DNA from: Meiothermus sp.
GTDB taxonomy: Bacteria > Deinococcota > Deinococci > Deinococcales > Thermaceae
Length of the DNA: 64,000 bases
NCBI RefSeq assembly: GCF_026004075.1
Contig: NZ_BPIK01000001.1
Span: 970,041-1,034,040 of the forward strand
Direction: 5' to 3'
Under the pieces are notes generated by a model. That model did no database searches, was not told the DNA's origin, and saw nothing but the letters and a program-made list of their open reading frames with translations. Shown here piece by piece: positions 1-8,772 of this stretch (its first letter is position 1; every line of letters starts with the position of its first letter). The translations under genes were made by a program, and so were the position numbers.

Positions 1-6
1 GAGGAA

Positions 7-1311
7 GTGTTGAGTGAGTACCATCCGCCCCTCACCGACCACGAAGCGGTTGTAGAGGCCAACCGGTGCCTCTACTGCTACGACGCGCCCTGTACCCACG
101 CGTGCCCAACCCACATCGACATCCCCAGGTTCATCAAGAAGATCGCAACCGGGAACCTGGTGGGCTCGGCCCGTACCATTCTGGAGTCCAACCTGATGGG
201 GGCCACCTGTGCTCGGGTCTGCCCGGTGGAGGAGCTATGTGAAGGCGCCTGCGTGCTGGGGGCCGAACACAAGCCCATCATGATTGGCCGCTTGCAGCGC
301 TATGCCACCGACTACGTCTACGAGCACGGCATTGACGTATTCAAGCCCGGTGCGCCCACCGGCAAAAAAGTAGCGGTCATCGGGGCCGGGCCGGCGGGCC
401 TTACCTGTGCGGGTGAGCTGGCCAAGCTGGGCCACAGCGTAACCGTGTTCGAGAAGCGGGAGCTGCCCAACGGGCTATCCACCTACGGCATTATCGTGCT
501 GCGCGAGCCAGTCGAGGTAGCCCTGGCCGAGGCCGAGATGGTCAGACGGCTGGGGGTTGAGATAAAAACCCAGATGGAGCTGGGGCGGAACCTGAGCTGG
601 GAGGAGGTGCGCAACAACTTCGACGCGGTCTTCCTGAGTGTGGGGCTGGGCTCGGTGCCCCAACTGGGCATACCGGGCGAGGAGCTAATTGTAGATGGCC
701 TCAGCTATATCGAGACCTCCAAGATGAACCCCCAAGCCCTTCAGGTGGGCCGGGAGGTGGTGGTGATCGGCGCGGGCAATACCGCGGTGGACTGCGCCAC
801 CATCGCCAAGCGGCTGGGGGCCGAACGGGTGACCATGGTCTACCGCCGCACTGACAAGGAGATGACAGCCTACCCCCACGAGTACGAGTTTGCCAAAAAG
901 GAGGGCATCGAGTTTCGCTTCCTCACCCAGCCGGTCGAAGTACTCCACGAAGGAGGGAAGATTACGGGGTTGAAGTGTGTGCGGATGCAACTCGGAGCCC
1001 CGGACGCCAGTGGACGGCCTGCGCCGGAGCCGGTGCCGGGCTCGGAGTTCGTGCTGCCCTGCGACCAGGTGGTCAAGGCCATTGGGCAGGAGAAGCCGGC
1101 TGTGGCCAAGCTATTGGGCCTCGAGACCGAGAAAGGCTTCATCAAGGTCAACCACGAGTTTGAGACCAGCCTGCCGGGGGTGTATGCGGGCGGCGACTGC
1201 ATCCGCGCGAAAGGTTCGGCCTCGACGGTAATGGCCGTTCAGGATGGCAAGCTGGCGGCCTTTGCTATTCATCGGCGGCTGGTTGCTGGCCTCGAGGCCG
1301 CCGCCGATTAG
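7..1311 (+). CDS. preT: NAD-dependent dihydropyrimidine dehydrogenase, PreT subunit
   Basis: The 434-residue protein is a glutamate-synthase-small-subunit-like flavoprotein. Two N-terminal cysteine clusters (CLYCYDAPCTHAC near residue 22 and CARVCPVEELCEGAC near residue 68) should bind [4Fe-4S]. A FAD-binding GAGPAG motif lies near residue 127 and an NAD(P)H-binding GAGNTA motif near residue 253. In the PreTA enzyme of E. coli this subunit passes electrons between NADH and the pyrimidine-reducing subunit; the adjacent preA 16 nt downstream makes the same role very likely here. GTG at 7 and TTG at 10 both follow GAGGA at 1-5, so the start is uncertain and could lie before the window. Confidence 0.87.
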   Translation: MLSEYHPPLTDHEAVVEANRCLYCYDAPCTHACPTHIDIPRFIKKIATGNLVGSARTILESNLMGATCARVCPVEELCEGACVLGAEHKPIMIGRLQRYATDYVYEHGIDVFKPGAPTGKKVAVIGAGPAGLTCAGELAKLGHSVTVFEKRELPNGLSTYGIIVLREPVEVALAEAEMVRRLGVEIKTQMELGRNLSWEEVRNNFDAVFLSVGLGSVPQLGIPGEELIVDGLSYIETSKMNPQALQVGREVVVIGAGNTAVDCATIAKRLGAERVTMVYRRTDKEMTAYPHEYEFAKKEGIEFRFLTQPVEVLHEGGKITGLKCVRMQLGAPDASGRPAPEPVPGSEFVLPCDQVVKAIGQEKPAVAKLLGLETEKGFIKVNHEFETSLPGVYAGGDCIRAKGSASTVMAVQDGKLAAFAIHRRLVAGLEAAAD

Positions 1312-1327
1312 GTGAAAGGAGACGTAG

Positions 1328-2713
1328 ATGGCAGACTTAAGTATCAACTTTGCCGGCATCAAATCCCCCAACCCCTTCTGGCTGGCCTCGGCGCCCCCCA
1401 CCAACTCGGGGGCCCAGATACACCGGGCTTTCGAGTACGGTTGGGGTGGTGCGGTCTGGAAGACCATCGGTGCGCCGGTGCTGAACGTGTCCAACCGCTA
1501 CGGGGCCTGGCACTACGGAGGCCAGAAAATGCTCGCCATCAACAACGTGGAGCTGATCTCCGACCGGCCACTCGAGGTCAACCTGCGGGAGATTCGCGAT
1601 GTCAAGCGCCACTGGCCCGACCGGGCGGTAATCGTCTCGGCCATGGTGGAGTCTACGCCAGAGGCCTGGCGGGACATCATCCTCAAAATTGAGGACACCG
1701 GGGCCGACGGCATCGAACTCAACTATGGCTGCCCCCACGGTATGAGCGAGCGGGGGATGGGCAGCGCGGTGGGGCAGGTGCCGGAGTACTGCCAGCAGAT
1801 CACCCAGTGGGTGATGGACGTAGCCAAAATTCCCGTCATCGTCAAGCTCACGCCCAACGTGGCCTCGGTGGTGCCCCCGGCGCGGGCGGCCCTGGCTGCG
1901 GGGGCCAACGCCCTGAGCCTCATCAACACCATCAACTCCATCATCGGGATTGACCTGGACACCCTGGAAATCACCCCCAGCATCGGCGGTAAAGGCGGGC
2001 ACGGGGGCTACGCTGGGCCGGCGGTCAAGCCCATCGCCCTCAACCTGCTGTCTTCGCTGGGTGTGGATCCAGTGGTGAAACAGTCCGGGGTGCCCATCAG
2101 CGGCATGGGCGGCATCTCGACCTGGCGGGACGCAGCGGAGTTTTTGCTGCTGGGCGCAACCAGTTTGCAGGTCTGCACCGCCGTCATGCACTATGGTTAT
2201 CGGATCATCGAAGACCTGACCGACGGGCTCAATGCCTGGATGGACGCCAAGGGCTTCAAGACCATCGCCGACGTGGTGGGCAAGAGCCTTCCTCGCATCT
2301 CCGACTTCAAGGACTTCGATCTCTCCTTCCGAGCGGTGGCCCGCATCAACCCCGACAAGTGCATTCAGTGCAACCTTTGCTACGTGGCCTGCAACGACAC
2401 TGCCCACCAGTGCATTGACCTGGTGGACGCCAGCGGCAACCGCGTCCAGCCCTACAGCTATGACGTGCGCTCCAACGGGAAGCACGAAGCGGTGAGCACC
2501 CGCCCGCAACCTGTGGTGCGGGAGGACGACTGCGTGGGCTGTCGGCTGTGCCACAACGTCTGCCCGGTAGACGGCTGTATCGAGATGGTCGAATTGCCTT
2601 CAGGTCGGCCCTCTATCACCTGGGATGAGCTGACCAAGGCCCGCCCCGAGCTGGCCACCGACTGGGAGGCCATGAAGCGGTATCGGGAAGAGGTGGGGAT
2701 TGAGATCCACTAA
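1328..2713 (+). CDS. preA: NAD-dependent dihydropyrimidine dehydrogenase, PreA subunit
   Basis: The 461-residue protein has an FMN-binding dihydroorotate-dehydrogenase-like barrel (about residues 1-310, with NYGCPHG near residue 135). It is followed by a two-cluster ferredoxin domain, CIQCNLCYVAC near residue 345 and CVGCRLCHNVCPVDGC near residue 402. It reduces uracil or thymine to the 5,6-dihydro form, the first step of reductive pyrimidine catabolism, using electrons from PreT. It starts 16 nt after preT with GGAG upstream and is probably cotranscribed with it. Dihydropyrimidinase and ureidopropionase genes downstream complete the pathway. Confidence 0.9.
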   Translation: MADLSINFAGIKSPNPFWLASAPPTNSGAQIHRAFEYGWGGAVWKTIGAPVLNVSNRYGAWHYGGQKMLAINNVELISDRPLEVNLREIRDVKRHWPDRAVIVSAMVESTPEAWRDIILKIEDTGADGIELNYGCPHGMSERGMGSAVGQVPEYCQQITQWVMDVAKIPVIVKLTPNVASVVPPARAALAAGANALSLINTINSIIGIDLDTLEITPSIGGKGGHGGYAGPAVKPIALNLLSSLGVDPVVKQSGVPISGMGGISTWRDAAEFLLLGATSLQVCTAVMHYGYRIIEDLTDGLNAWMDAKGFKTIADVVGKSLPRISDFKDFDLSFRAVARINPDKCIQCNLCYVACNDTAHQCIDLVDASGNRVQPYSYDVRSNGKHEAVSTRPQPVVREDDCVGCRLCHNVCPVDGCIEMVELPSGRPSITWDELTKARPELATDWEAMKRYREEVGIEIH

Positions 2714-2772
2714 GGTTTCAAAGCCCTAAAGAGGATGGTTTTGGTAGGCAGGTGAGCATTTAGACTAACCGT

Positions 2773-3342
2773 ATGGTCAAGCCAATTCCCAAGCTGATGG
2801 CCGTAACCGAGTACCTCGAGAGCGAAATTGGCTCGGCGGTGCGGCGGGAGTATGTGGGGGGCCAGGTGTATGCCATGGCTGGCTCGAGCCTGCGGCATAG
2901 CCGTATCGCAGGAAACATCCACGCCCATTTCTGGCAGCTCGCGCAGAACCGGCCCTGCCGGGTTCACCAAGAGGCGGTCAAACTGCGCATTGGAACGGAT
3001 GAAGACCCCGAAGTGGCCTTCTACTATCCCGACGTGATGGTGGTCTGCGATAAAACGCCCCCCCACGAGTACTACGAGACCGAGCCCTGCATACTGGTCG
3101 AGGTGCTGTCGCCATCCACGGTGAACACAGACTTGCGCGAGAAGTACCTCGAGTACACCCGCCTACCCAGCCTGCGCACCTATTTGGTGGTGGATCAGGA
3201 CACTCTGTTCGTGCGGCACTGGTTCCGCGACGAGGCGGGGCACTGGCACCACCAAGACCTTACTGGCGATGGTCAGATTCCACTCCCCTGCTTGGGTGGC
3301 CAGATTACCTTACCGCAGATTTATGGGAGGGTGTTTGAGTAG
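2773..3342 (+). CDS. Uma2 family (DUF820) putative endonuclease
   Basis: The 189-residue protein matches the Uma2/DUF820 pattern: an N-terminal YLESEIGSAVRREYVGGQVYAM segment split by a conserved Glu-Tyr, a central YPDVMVVCD acidic motif near residue 97, and a VEVLSPST motif near residue 115. Uma2 proteins adopt a PD-(D/E)XK-like fold and are scattered in many copies through cyanobacterial and Thermus/Deinococcus genomes; their role is unclear. It sits between preA and the dihydropyrimidinase gene with no visible functional link, so it may be a later insertion into the cluster. The ATG at 2773 is the first in-frame start; I see no strong ribosome-binding site. Confidence 0.75.
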   Translation: MVKPIPKLMAVTEYLESEIGSAVRREYVGGQVYAMAGSSLRHSRIAGNIHAHFWQLAQNRPCRVHQEAVKLRIGTDEDPEVAFYYPDVMVVCDKTPPHEYYETEPCILVEVLSPSTVNTDLREKYLEYTRLPSLRTYLVVDQDTLFVRHWFRDEAGHWHHQDLTGDGQIPLPCLGGQITLPQIYGRVFE

Positions 3343-3431
3343 GACTGTCTTTCCGGGCGATAGCAGCAAGGTGTGAGGCAGAGGGCTAACTAGATGCAAG
3401 GTCGGAAGCTATAACGGCAACGGAGGCGCCA

Positions 3432-4811
3432 ATGGGACTACTGATTAAGAATGGTGAAATCATAACCGCGGACAGCCGGTACAAGGCCGACATCTACGCC
3501 GAGGGCGAGACCATCACCCGCATCGGGCAGAACCTCGAGGCCCCGCCCGGCACCGAGGTGATCGACGCTACCGGTAAGTACGTGTTCCCCGGCTTCATAG
3601 ACCCCCACGTGCACATCTACCTGCCCTTCATGGCGACCTTTGCCAAGGACACCCACGAGACCGGCTCCAAGGCGGCCTTGATGGGGGGCACCACCACCTA
3701 CATCGAGATGTGCTGCCCCAGCCGCAACGACGATGCCCTCGAGGGCTACCAGCTCTGGAAGAGCAAGGCCGAGGGCAACAGCTACTGTGACTACACCTTC
3801 CACATGGCGGTCTCCAAGTTCGACGAAAGAACCGAGGGGCAGCTTCGGGAAATCGTGGCCGATGGCATTAGCTCCTTCAAAATTTTTCTCTCCTACAAAA
3901 ACTTCTTTGGCGTGGATGATGGGGAGATGTACCAGACCCTGCGCCTGGCCAAGGAGCTGGGGGTGATCGTGACCGCCCACTGCGAGAATGCCGAGCTGGT
4001 GGGGCGGTTGCAGCAGCAGCTACTCTCCGAGGGAAAAACCGGCCCCGAGTGGCACGAGCCCAGCCGTCCCGAGTCGGTGGAGGCCGAAGGCACCGCGCGG
4101 TTTGCGACCTTCCTCGAGACCACCGGGGCTACCGGCTATGTGGTGCACCTCTCCTGTAAACCGGCCCTGGATGCGGCCATGGCCGCTAAATCGCGGGGCG
4201 TGCCTATCTATATCGAATCGGTGATACCCCATTTCCTGCTCGATAAAACCTACGCCGAGCGGGGCGGGGTGGAGGCCATGAAGTACATCATGTCGCCGCC
4301 GTTGCGCGACAAGCGTAATCAAAAAGCCCTGTGGGATGCGCTGGCCCAGGGCTTTATTGACACGGTGGGCACCGACCACTGCCCCTTCGACACCGAGCAA
4401 AAGCTGCTGGGCAAGGATGCCTTCACCGCCATTCCCAACGGTATCCCGGCCATCGAAGACCGGGTGAACCTGCTCTACACCTATGGGGTGAGCCGCGGCC
4501 ACCTCGACATTCACCGCTTTGTGGACGCGGCCAGCACCAAGGCCGCCAAGCTGTTTGGGTTGTTCCCCCGCAAGGGCACCATCGCGGTGGGCAGCGACGC
4601 CGACCTGGTGGTCTACGACCCCCACTACCGGGGCACCATCTCGGTCAAGACCCAGCACGTCAACAACGACTACAACGGATTCGAGGGCTTTGAGATTGAT
4701 GGCCGGCCTAGCGTGGTGACAGTGCGGGGTAAAGTGGCGGTGCGGGACGGGCAGTTTGTGGGTGAGAAAGGGCGGGGTAAGCTCCTGCGGCGCGAGCCCA
4801 TGTACTTCTAA
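3432..4811 (+). CDS. hydA: dihydropyrimidinase (D-hydantoinase)
   Basis: The 459-residue amidohydrolase hydrolyses dihydrouracil or dihydrothymine to the N-carbamoyl-beta-amino acid. Metal-site residues of the family are visible: HVH near residue 59, the carboxylated-lysine segment SFKIFLSYK near residue 147, AHCEN near residue 180, VVHLSCK near residue 236 and the catalytic-metal Asp in GTDHCPF near residue 314. Length is normal. GGAGG precedes the ATG by a few bases. With preTA upstream and an N-carbamoyl-amino-acid hydrolase downstream, this is the middle enzyme of reductive pyrimidine degradation; D-hydantoinase activity on other hydantoins is equally possible from sequence alone. Confidence 0.92.
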   Translation: MGLLIKNGEIITADSRYKADIYAEGETITRIGQNLEAPPGTEVIDATGKYVFPGFIDPHVHIYLPFMATFAKDTHETGSKAALMGGTTTYIEMCCPSRNDDALEGYQLWKSKAEGNSYCDYTFHMAVSKFDERTEGQLREIVADGISSFKIFLSYKNFFGVDDGEMYQTLRLAKELGVIVTAHCENAELVGRLQQQLLSEGKTGPEWHEPSRPESVEAEGTARFATFLETTGATGYVVHLSCKPALDAAMAAKSRGVPIYIESVIPHFLLDKTYAERGGVEAMKYIMSPPLRDKRNQKALWDALAQGFIDTVGTDHCPFDTEQKLLGKDAFTAIPNGIPAIEDRVNLLYTYGVSRGHLDIHRFVDAASTKAAKLFGLFPRKGTIAVGSDADLVVYDPHYRGTISVKTQHVNNDYNGFEGFEIDGRPSVVTVRGKVAVRDGQFVGEKGRGKLLRREPMYF

Positions 4812-4964
4812 ATGAAGCCGAGATGGGTCTTGAATTTGCTGGGTGGGATCTGCCTGTGGATAGCGGTTCTGCTGGCGCTGGGGGGTAGTTCGGCCTGGGC
4901 GCTTTTTGCGGTGGTGGGTGGGTTCCTCTTGGTGCTGGCCCAAAGGGGCTTTAGGAGGGAATAG
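4812..4964 (+). CDS. small two-helix membrane peptide, 50 residues
   Basis: An ATG immediately abuts the hydA stop (TAAATG), encoding 50 residues. The product begins with a basic MKPRW, has two hydrophobic stretches (about residues 6-24 and 28-43) separated by GGSS, and ends with a basic QRGFRRE tail. The stop-start contact suggests translational coupling to dihydropyrimidinase. I do not recognise a family. The composition fits a real membrane peptide better than chance, but conservation in relatives is needed to be sure. Confidence 0.5.
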   Translation: MKPRWVLNLLGGICLWIAVLLALGGSSAWALFAVVGGFLLVLAQRGFRRE

Positions 4965-5016
4965 ATAACGAATAAAAGTTTATGCGTACTTCCGTAAAAT
5001 CCCCCTAATGAGGTAG

Positions 5017-5664
5017 ATGATGCTGATACCCCCTGACCAACTGCTGGTGTTTGCCCTGGCCAGTCTGGCCCTGCTCCTGATACCGGGGCCGGCGGTGCTT
5101 TACATCGTTACCCGCAGCGCTGCGCAGGGGCGTGCGGCGGGTCTGGCCAGCGTGCTGGGTATCCAGTGCGGGGGCATGGTACACGTGCTGATGGCTACCC
5201 TGGGTCTTTCGGCCATCCTGCTCTCGAGCGCCCTGGCTTTCAACCTGGTTAAGTATGCAGGTGCGGCCTATCTGGTGTACCTGGGCCTGCGAACCTGGCT
5301 CTCCAGGGAGCCCCTCGAGCTAGGCGCGGTCGCCCGCCAGCCCATGCACCAAATTTTTCTGCAAGGGTTTGTGGTCAACGCCCTGAATCCCAAAACCGCA
5401 CTGTTCTTTTTTGCCTTCCTGCCCCAGTTTGTAGACCCTGTACGGGGGGCAGCCTGGGCCCAGTTTTTGTTGCTGGGGATGGTTTTTATAAGCCTGGCCA
5501 CCCTGAGTGATGGGGCCTATGCCCTGTTGTCGAGTTCGCTGGGAAGCCTTTTGCGCTACAAAGCCCGTGAGCCGCGCTTCGCCCAGGGACAGCGGCTCAT
5601 TACCGGGGGCATCTACATCGGGCTGGGCCTGACCGCGGCCCTGACGGGCAACCGCCATAAATAG
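5017..5664 (+). CDS. LysE/RhtB family amino-acid exporter
   Basis: The 215-residue integral membrane protein carries the family's N-terminal signature (a hydrophobic helix ending in IPGPAVLYIVTRSAAQGR) and the later NPKTALFFFAFLPQF segment near residue 125; about six membrane helices are expected. LysE/RhtB proteins export amino acids or related small molecules. In this pyrimidine cluster it could export beta-alanine or beta-aminoisobutyrate, the end products of the pathway, but that is inference from position only. ATG codons at 5017 and 5020 are both possible; GAGGT lies just upstream. Confidence 0.85.
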   Translation: MMLIPPDQLLVFALASLALLLIPGPAVLYIVTRSAAQGRAAGLASVLGIQCGGMVHVLMATLGLSAILLSSALAFNLVKYAGAAYLVYLGLRTWLSREPLELGAVARQPMHQIFLQGFVVNALNPKTALFFFAFLPQFVDPVRGAAWAQFLLLGMVFISLATLSDGAYALLSSSLGSLLRYKAREPRFAQGQRLITGGIYIGLGLTAALTGNRHK

Positions 5665-5669
5665 GGAAG

Positions 5670-6497
5670 ATGATGATGCAAGCCAATACCTCTCCAGAGC
5701 TATCCGCCAAAGGTTCGAACGCAGCGGCCATCGTTTCGGTGCGGGATGTCTCGATGGTGTTTCAAAACGGAACGGTGGCCCTCAAAGACGCCAACCTCGA
5801 GATCGCCCAGGGGGAGTTCATCAGCCTGATTGGGCCCTCGGGTTGCGGTAAAACCACCCTGCTGCGTCTGCTGGCCGACCTGATTCAGCCCTCTTCGGGC
5901 ACCATCCGCATCGGGGGTAAAAGCCCCGAGGAGGCCCGCAAGGCACGGGCCTACGGCTACGTCTTCCAGGCCCCCACCCTGATGGAGTGGCGCAATGTGC
6001 TCTCGAACGTGATGCTGCCCTTGGAGGTGATGAACTTTCCCGTACAGGAGCGCAGGGCAAGGGCCGAGCGGATGCTGGCTTTGGTGGGGCTGGAGAAGTT
6101 CGCCAGGCACTACCCCTGGCAGCTTTCGGGCGGGATGCAGCAGCGGGTCTCCATCGCCCGGGCCCTGGCTTTCGACCCACAGCTTTTGTTCATGGATGAG
6201 CCCTTTGGCGCCCTGGACGAGATTACCCGCGAGAACCTGAACCTGGAGCTTTTGCGCCTGTGGCGCGAGACCGGTAAAACCATCATCTTTGTGACCCACT
6301 CCATCCCCGAGGCGGTCTTCCTGTCCACCCGGATCGTGGTGATGACCCCGCGCCCCGGCAAAATCGAGACCGTCATACCGGTAGACCTGCCCCAGCCCCG
6401 CACCTTCGAGACCCGCGAGACCACCCGCTTTTTCGAACTGGCTACCGAGGTGCGGGAGGCCCTGCGCAAAGGCCACGGCTACGAGGTGACCGAGTGA
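5670..6497 (+). CDS. ABC transporter ATP-binding protein (nitrate/taurine/pyrimidine-precursor type)
   Basis: The 275-residue ATPase shows all expected motifs: Walker A GPSGCGKTT near residue 50, signature LSGGMQQRVSIARAL near residue 150, Walker B LLFMDEPFGALD near residue 171 and the switch His in VTHSIPEAV near residue 208. It belongs to the SsuB/TauB/ThiZ-like class. It starts 5 nt after the LysE gene and overlaps the first permease gene by 4 nt (ATGA-type junction), so the importer genes are translated as a unit. Three consecutive ATG codons make the exact start uncertain. With a ThiY-like binding protein downstream, the substrate is probably a pyrimidine or related ring compound. Confidence 0.88.
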   Translation: MMMQANTSPELSAKGSNAAAIVSVRDVSMVFQNGTVALKDANLEIAQGEFISLIGPSGCGKTTLLRLLADLIQPSSGTIRIGGKSPEEARKARAYGYVFQAPTLMEWRNVLSNVMLPLEVMNFPVQERRARAERMLALVGLEKFARHYPWQLSGGMQQRVSIARALAFDPQLLFMDEPFGALDEITRENLNLELLRLWRETGKTIIFVTHSIPEAVFLSTRIVVMTPRPGKIETVIPVDLPQPRTFETRETTRFFELATEVREALRKGHGYEVTE

Positions 6498-7408
6498 TGC
6501 GAATCTCGCCCAATCTGGTGCCCATGCTGGTGGTGGCCCTGGTGGTGCTGGCGCTGTACTGGCCGCTGATGTACCTGGCAAATATCCCGGTAGCGCAGCG
6601 GGCGTTGGATACGGGCGCGGCCCTGCCCTGCGAGACTGCTTTTGAGTGTGCAACCCAGCTTAGGAGCCCGGTGTTGCCTTCGCCCCAGCAGCTCTGGAAC
6701 GGCTTTGGCAACCTGATGTTCCCCCTCAATTCACCCAACGCCATTCCCATCAATGCGGCTGTTACGGCCTTCGAGACGGTGGTGGGTTTGCTGCTGGCGG
6801 CGGTGGTGGGCTTCTTTTTTGCGATTGGGATGGTGGCCTCGAGGGCCTTTGAACGGGCATTGCTGCCCTGGATTGTGGCCTCCCAGACCGTCCCCATCAT
6901 CGCCATTGCGCCCATGCTGGTGGTGCTGCTGGGGCAGTATGGGGTGCAGGGCTGGCTGCCCAAGGCCATCATTGCGGCCTATATCGCTTTTTTCCCCATC
7001 ACCATCGGGGTTGCCAAGGGCCTCAAAAGCCCCGACCCCATGGCCCTCGACCTGATGAAAACCTACAACGCCAGCCACTGGCAAACCTACCTCAAGCTGC
7101 GCTTCCCGGCCTCGGTGCCCTATCTGTTCACGGCCTTCAAGGTCGCCATGACAGCGGCCCTGATCGGGGCCATTGTGGCCGAGATCTCCACCATCAGCTT
7201 TCAGGGCATCGGCAAGATGCTGGCGGAGAACTCGAGGGCCTCGGATGTGGTGGCGATGTGGGTGATTATGCTCTCCTCGGCGGTACTGGGAATCTTGCTG
7301 GTGGCCCTGGTGAACTGGCTCGAGCGCCTGCTTACGCCCTGGCGGCGCACCGGCCCGGTGGCAGCGGGGCCCTCGAGGCCGGCTCGGGAGGGGGTGCATA
7401 GCGCGTGA
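6494..7408 (+). CDS. ABC transporter permease
   Basis: The 304-residue membrane protein is a BPD-type (SsuC/TauC-like) permease. It has an N-terminal membrane anchor, a periplasmic segment of about 60 residues containing two cysteines (ALPCETAFEC), and a core of about five helices. The cytoplasmic coupling loop (DLMKTYNASHWQTYLKLRFPASVPYLF, about residues 185-212, split here only for description) contacts the ATPase. The start overlaps the ATPase stop, and its own stop overlaps the next permease start by 4 nt, so three proteins are tightly coupled. The gene next to it is a second, different permease, suggesting a heterodimeric channel. Confidence 0.85.
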   Translation: MMRISPNLVPMLVVALVVLALYWPLMYLANIPVAQRALDTGAALPCETAFECATQLRSPVLPSPQQLWNGFGNLMFPLNSPNAIPINAAVTAFETVVGLLLAAVVGFFFAIGMVASRAFERALLPWIVASQTVPIIAIAPMLVVLLGQYGVQGWLPKAIIAAYIAFFPITIGVAKGLKSPDPMALDLMKTYNASHWQTYLKLRFPASVPYLFTAFKVAMTAALIGAIVAEISTISFQGIGKMLAENSRASDVVAMWVIMLSSAVLGILLVALVNWLERLLTPWRRTGPVAAGPSRPAREGVHSA

Positions 7409-8367
7409 GCGGGCTGTATCGTCCTTCCTCGTACTGGACGGGGTGGCTTTTACTGGGGCTGGGGTTTGGGCTATTGCTGTGGTTTATCGTGGCCTGGTGG
7501 GATCAGTCCGAACCCGCCAGCAGCACCCAGAAACTTCTGATTGGCCTGGGCTTTTTGGGGGTGGTGTGGGGCATTGCCAGGGTGGCCCAGCAGTTTGTGG
7601 ACACCCCCAATCCGGTCATCGGCTTCACACCCGCGGCCCTCACCCTGCTGGCCCTGATGGTGACCGCCGAGGCCCTGCTGCGGGCCTACCAGGTACCCCC
7701 CGGCCTGATTCCGACCCCCAGCCGGGTGCTTTCAACCTTGCTGGAAGTGCGGGATGTGCTTTTGCAGGACGCGTTCCAGACCGTCGTGCTGGAGGCCCTG
7801 GTGGGCTACCTAATCGGCTGTAGCCTGGGCCTGATTACGGCCTTGCTAGTGAGCCGGTATGTATTTTTGGAGCGTGGGCTGCTCCCTTACGCCACGATCT
7901 TTAGCAGCATTCCCATCGTGGCCCTGGCCCCGGTTCTGGTCAAGATGATTGGCATTGACTGGCCCTCCAAGGCCGTGATCGTAGCTGTTACCGTGTTTTT
8001 TCCCATGGTGGTCAATACCTTCCGGGGCCTGACCGAGGTGAGCCCGCTCTCGCTCGACCTGATGCGCTCGTATGCAGCCGGGGAAGTGCAGCAGTACCGC
8101 TGGCTGCGCCTGCCCAACGCCCTGCCCTTTATCTTCAACGCCCTCAAGCTGGGTACGACCCTGGCTATGATTGGGGCCATTGTGGGCGAGTTTTTTGGGG
8201 CCAACGGGCAGGGGCTGGGTTTTCGTATCCAGATCGAGGCTGGGCGTTTTGGCTTCGATATCGTCTGGTCGGCCATCATTGTGGCCTCGGTGATAGGCAT
8301 TGCCTGGTATGGCCTGGTGGCGTGGCTCGAGCGGAGATTAACTGGATGGCACGTGTCCTTTCGCTAG
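7405..8367 (+). CDS. ABC transporter permease, second subunit
   Basis: The 320-residue permease is related to the preceding one in its C-terminal half (SIPIVALAPVLVKMIG, then a coupling loop with DLMRSYAAGEVQQYRWLRLP near residue 220). It begins with two extra hydrophobic segments absent from the first permease. The GTG start overlaps the upstream stop. The last 14 codons, LERRLTGWHVSFR and stop, are repeated twice more immediately downstream with mostly synonymous changes (see the repeat at 8326-8545). Together with the ATPase and the ThiY-like protein it should form an importer for a pyrimidine-like solute. Confidence 0.85.
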   Translation: MSGLYRPSSYWTGWLLLGLGFGLLLWFIVAWWDQSEPASSTQKLLIGLGFLGVVWGIARVAQQFVDTPNPVIGFTPAALTLLALMVTAEALLRAYQVPPGLIPTPSRVLSTLLEVRDVLLQDAFQTVVLEALVGYLIGCSLGLITALLVSRYVFLERGLLPYATIFSSIPIVALAPVLVKMIGIDWPSKAVIVAVTVFFPMVVNTFRGLTEVSPLSLDLMRSYAAGEVQQYRWLRLPNALPFIFNALKLGTTLAMIGAIVGEFFGANGQGLGFRIQIEAGRFGFDIVWSAIIVASVIGIAWYGLVAWLERRLTGWHVSFR

Positions 8368-8545
8368 CGACCTTTACGCCAGGCTCGCACCTTCGGTCTC
8401 GAGCGTAGGTTTACGGGATGGCACGTATCTTTCCGCTAACGACCCTTGCGCCAGGCTCACACCTTCGGTCACCCCGCTGCGCGGCGAAACCGGCATCTCG
8501 AGCGGAGGCTAACCGGATGGTGCGTATTCTTCCGCTAAGTGCCCT
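8326..8545 (+). repeat. three tandem degenerate copies of the permease gene 3' end
   Basis: Units start with CTCGAGCG at 8326, 8398 and 8497. Each encodes the same C-terminal peptide in frame with a stop: LERRLTGWHVSFR, LERRFTGWHVSFR and LERRLTGWCVFFR. Units 1 and 2 also share a 30-bp post-stop segment with 3 differences; unit 2 then carries about 27 extra bases before unit 3. Unit 1 is the real end of the permease gene. Seven of the eight differences between units 1 and 2 in the coding part are synonymous, counting the stop codon. Confidence 0.85.
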
Positions 8546-8772
8546 ACCACTGATTTTTCCTCATCCTGGGGCCCCTGCGAGAAGTGCAAATGCGCGGTTT
8601 GCTTCGATGAGCCAAGGGGCAAAGCTTCCCGTGAGGTACTTAGCAAGGGTGTGGAGCGTTAGCTTCACCTGCTTTTGGCTAATAAGGAGGTGAAAAGAGC
8701 GCGCTTGACAAGAGGGTTGTAGGGTGCAGTAGGCTACCGTTTGAAGTCGTTCTGGCACAAAAGGAGGCAAGG
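8546..8772 (+). promoter_or_regulatory. gene-free leader of the binding-protein gene with possible promoter
   Basis: No gene is visible here. A TTGACA at 8705-8710 with TAGGCT at 8730-8735 (19-bp spacer, long) may form a promoter for the binding-protein gene. Just upstream, TTCACCT near 8670 and AGGTGAA near 8688 can pair. AAAGGAGG at about 8760 is a strong ribosome-binding site for the ATG at 8773. The binding protein can therefore be expressed separately from the permease operon. Confidence 0.35.

Noticed and set aside
1337-2554. 405-codon minus-strand frame opposite preA
   Set aside because: It mirrors the high-GC third-position bias of preA and has no recognisable domain or ribosome-binding site.
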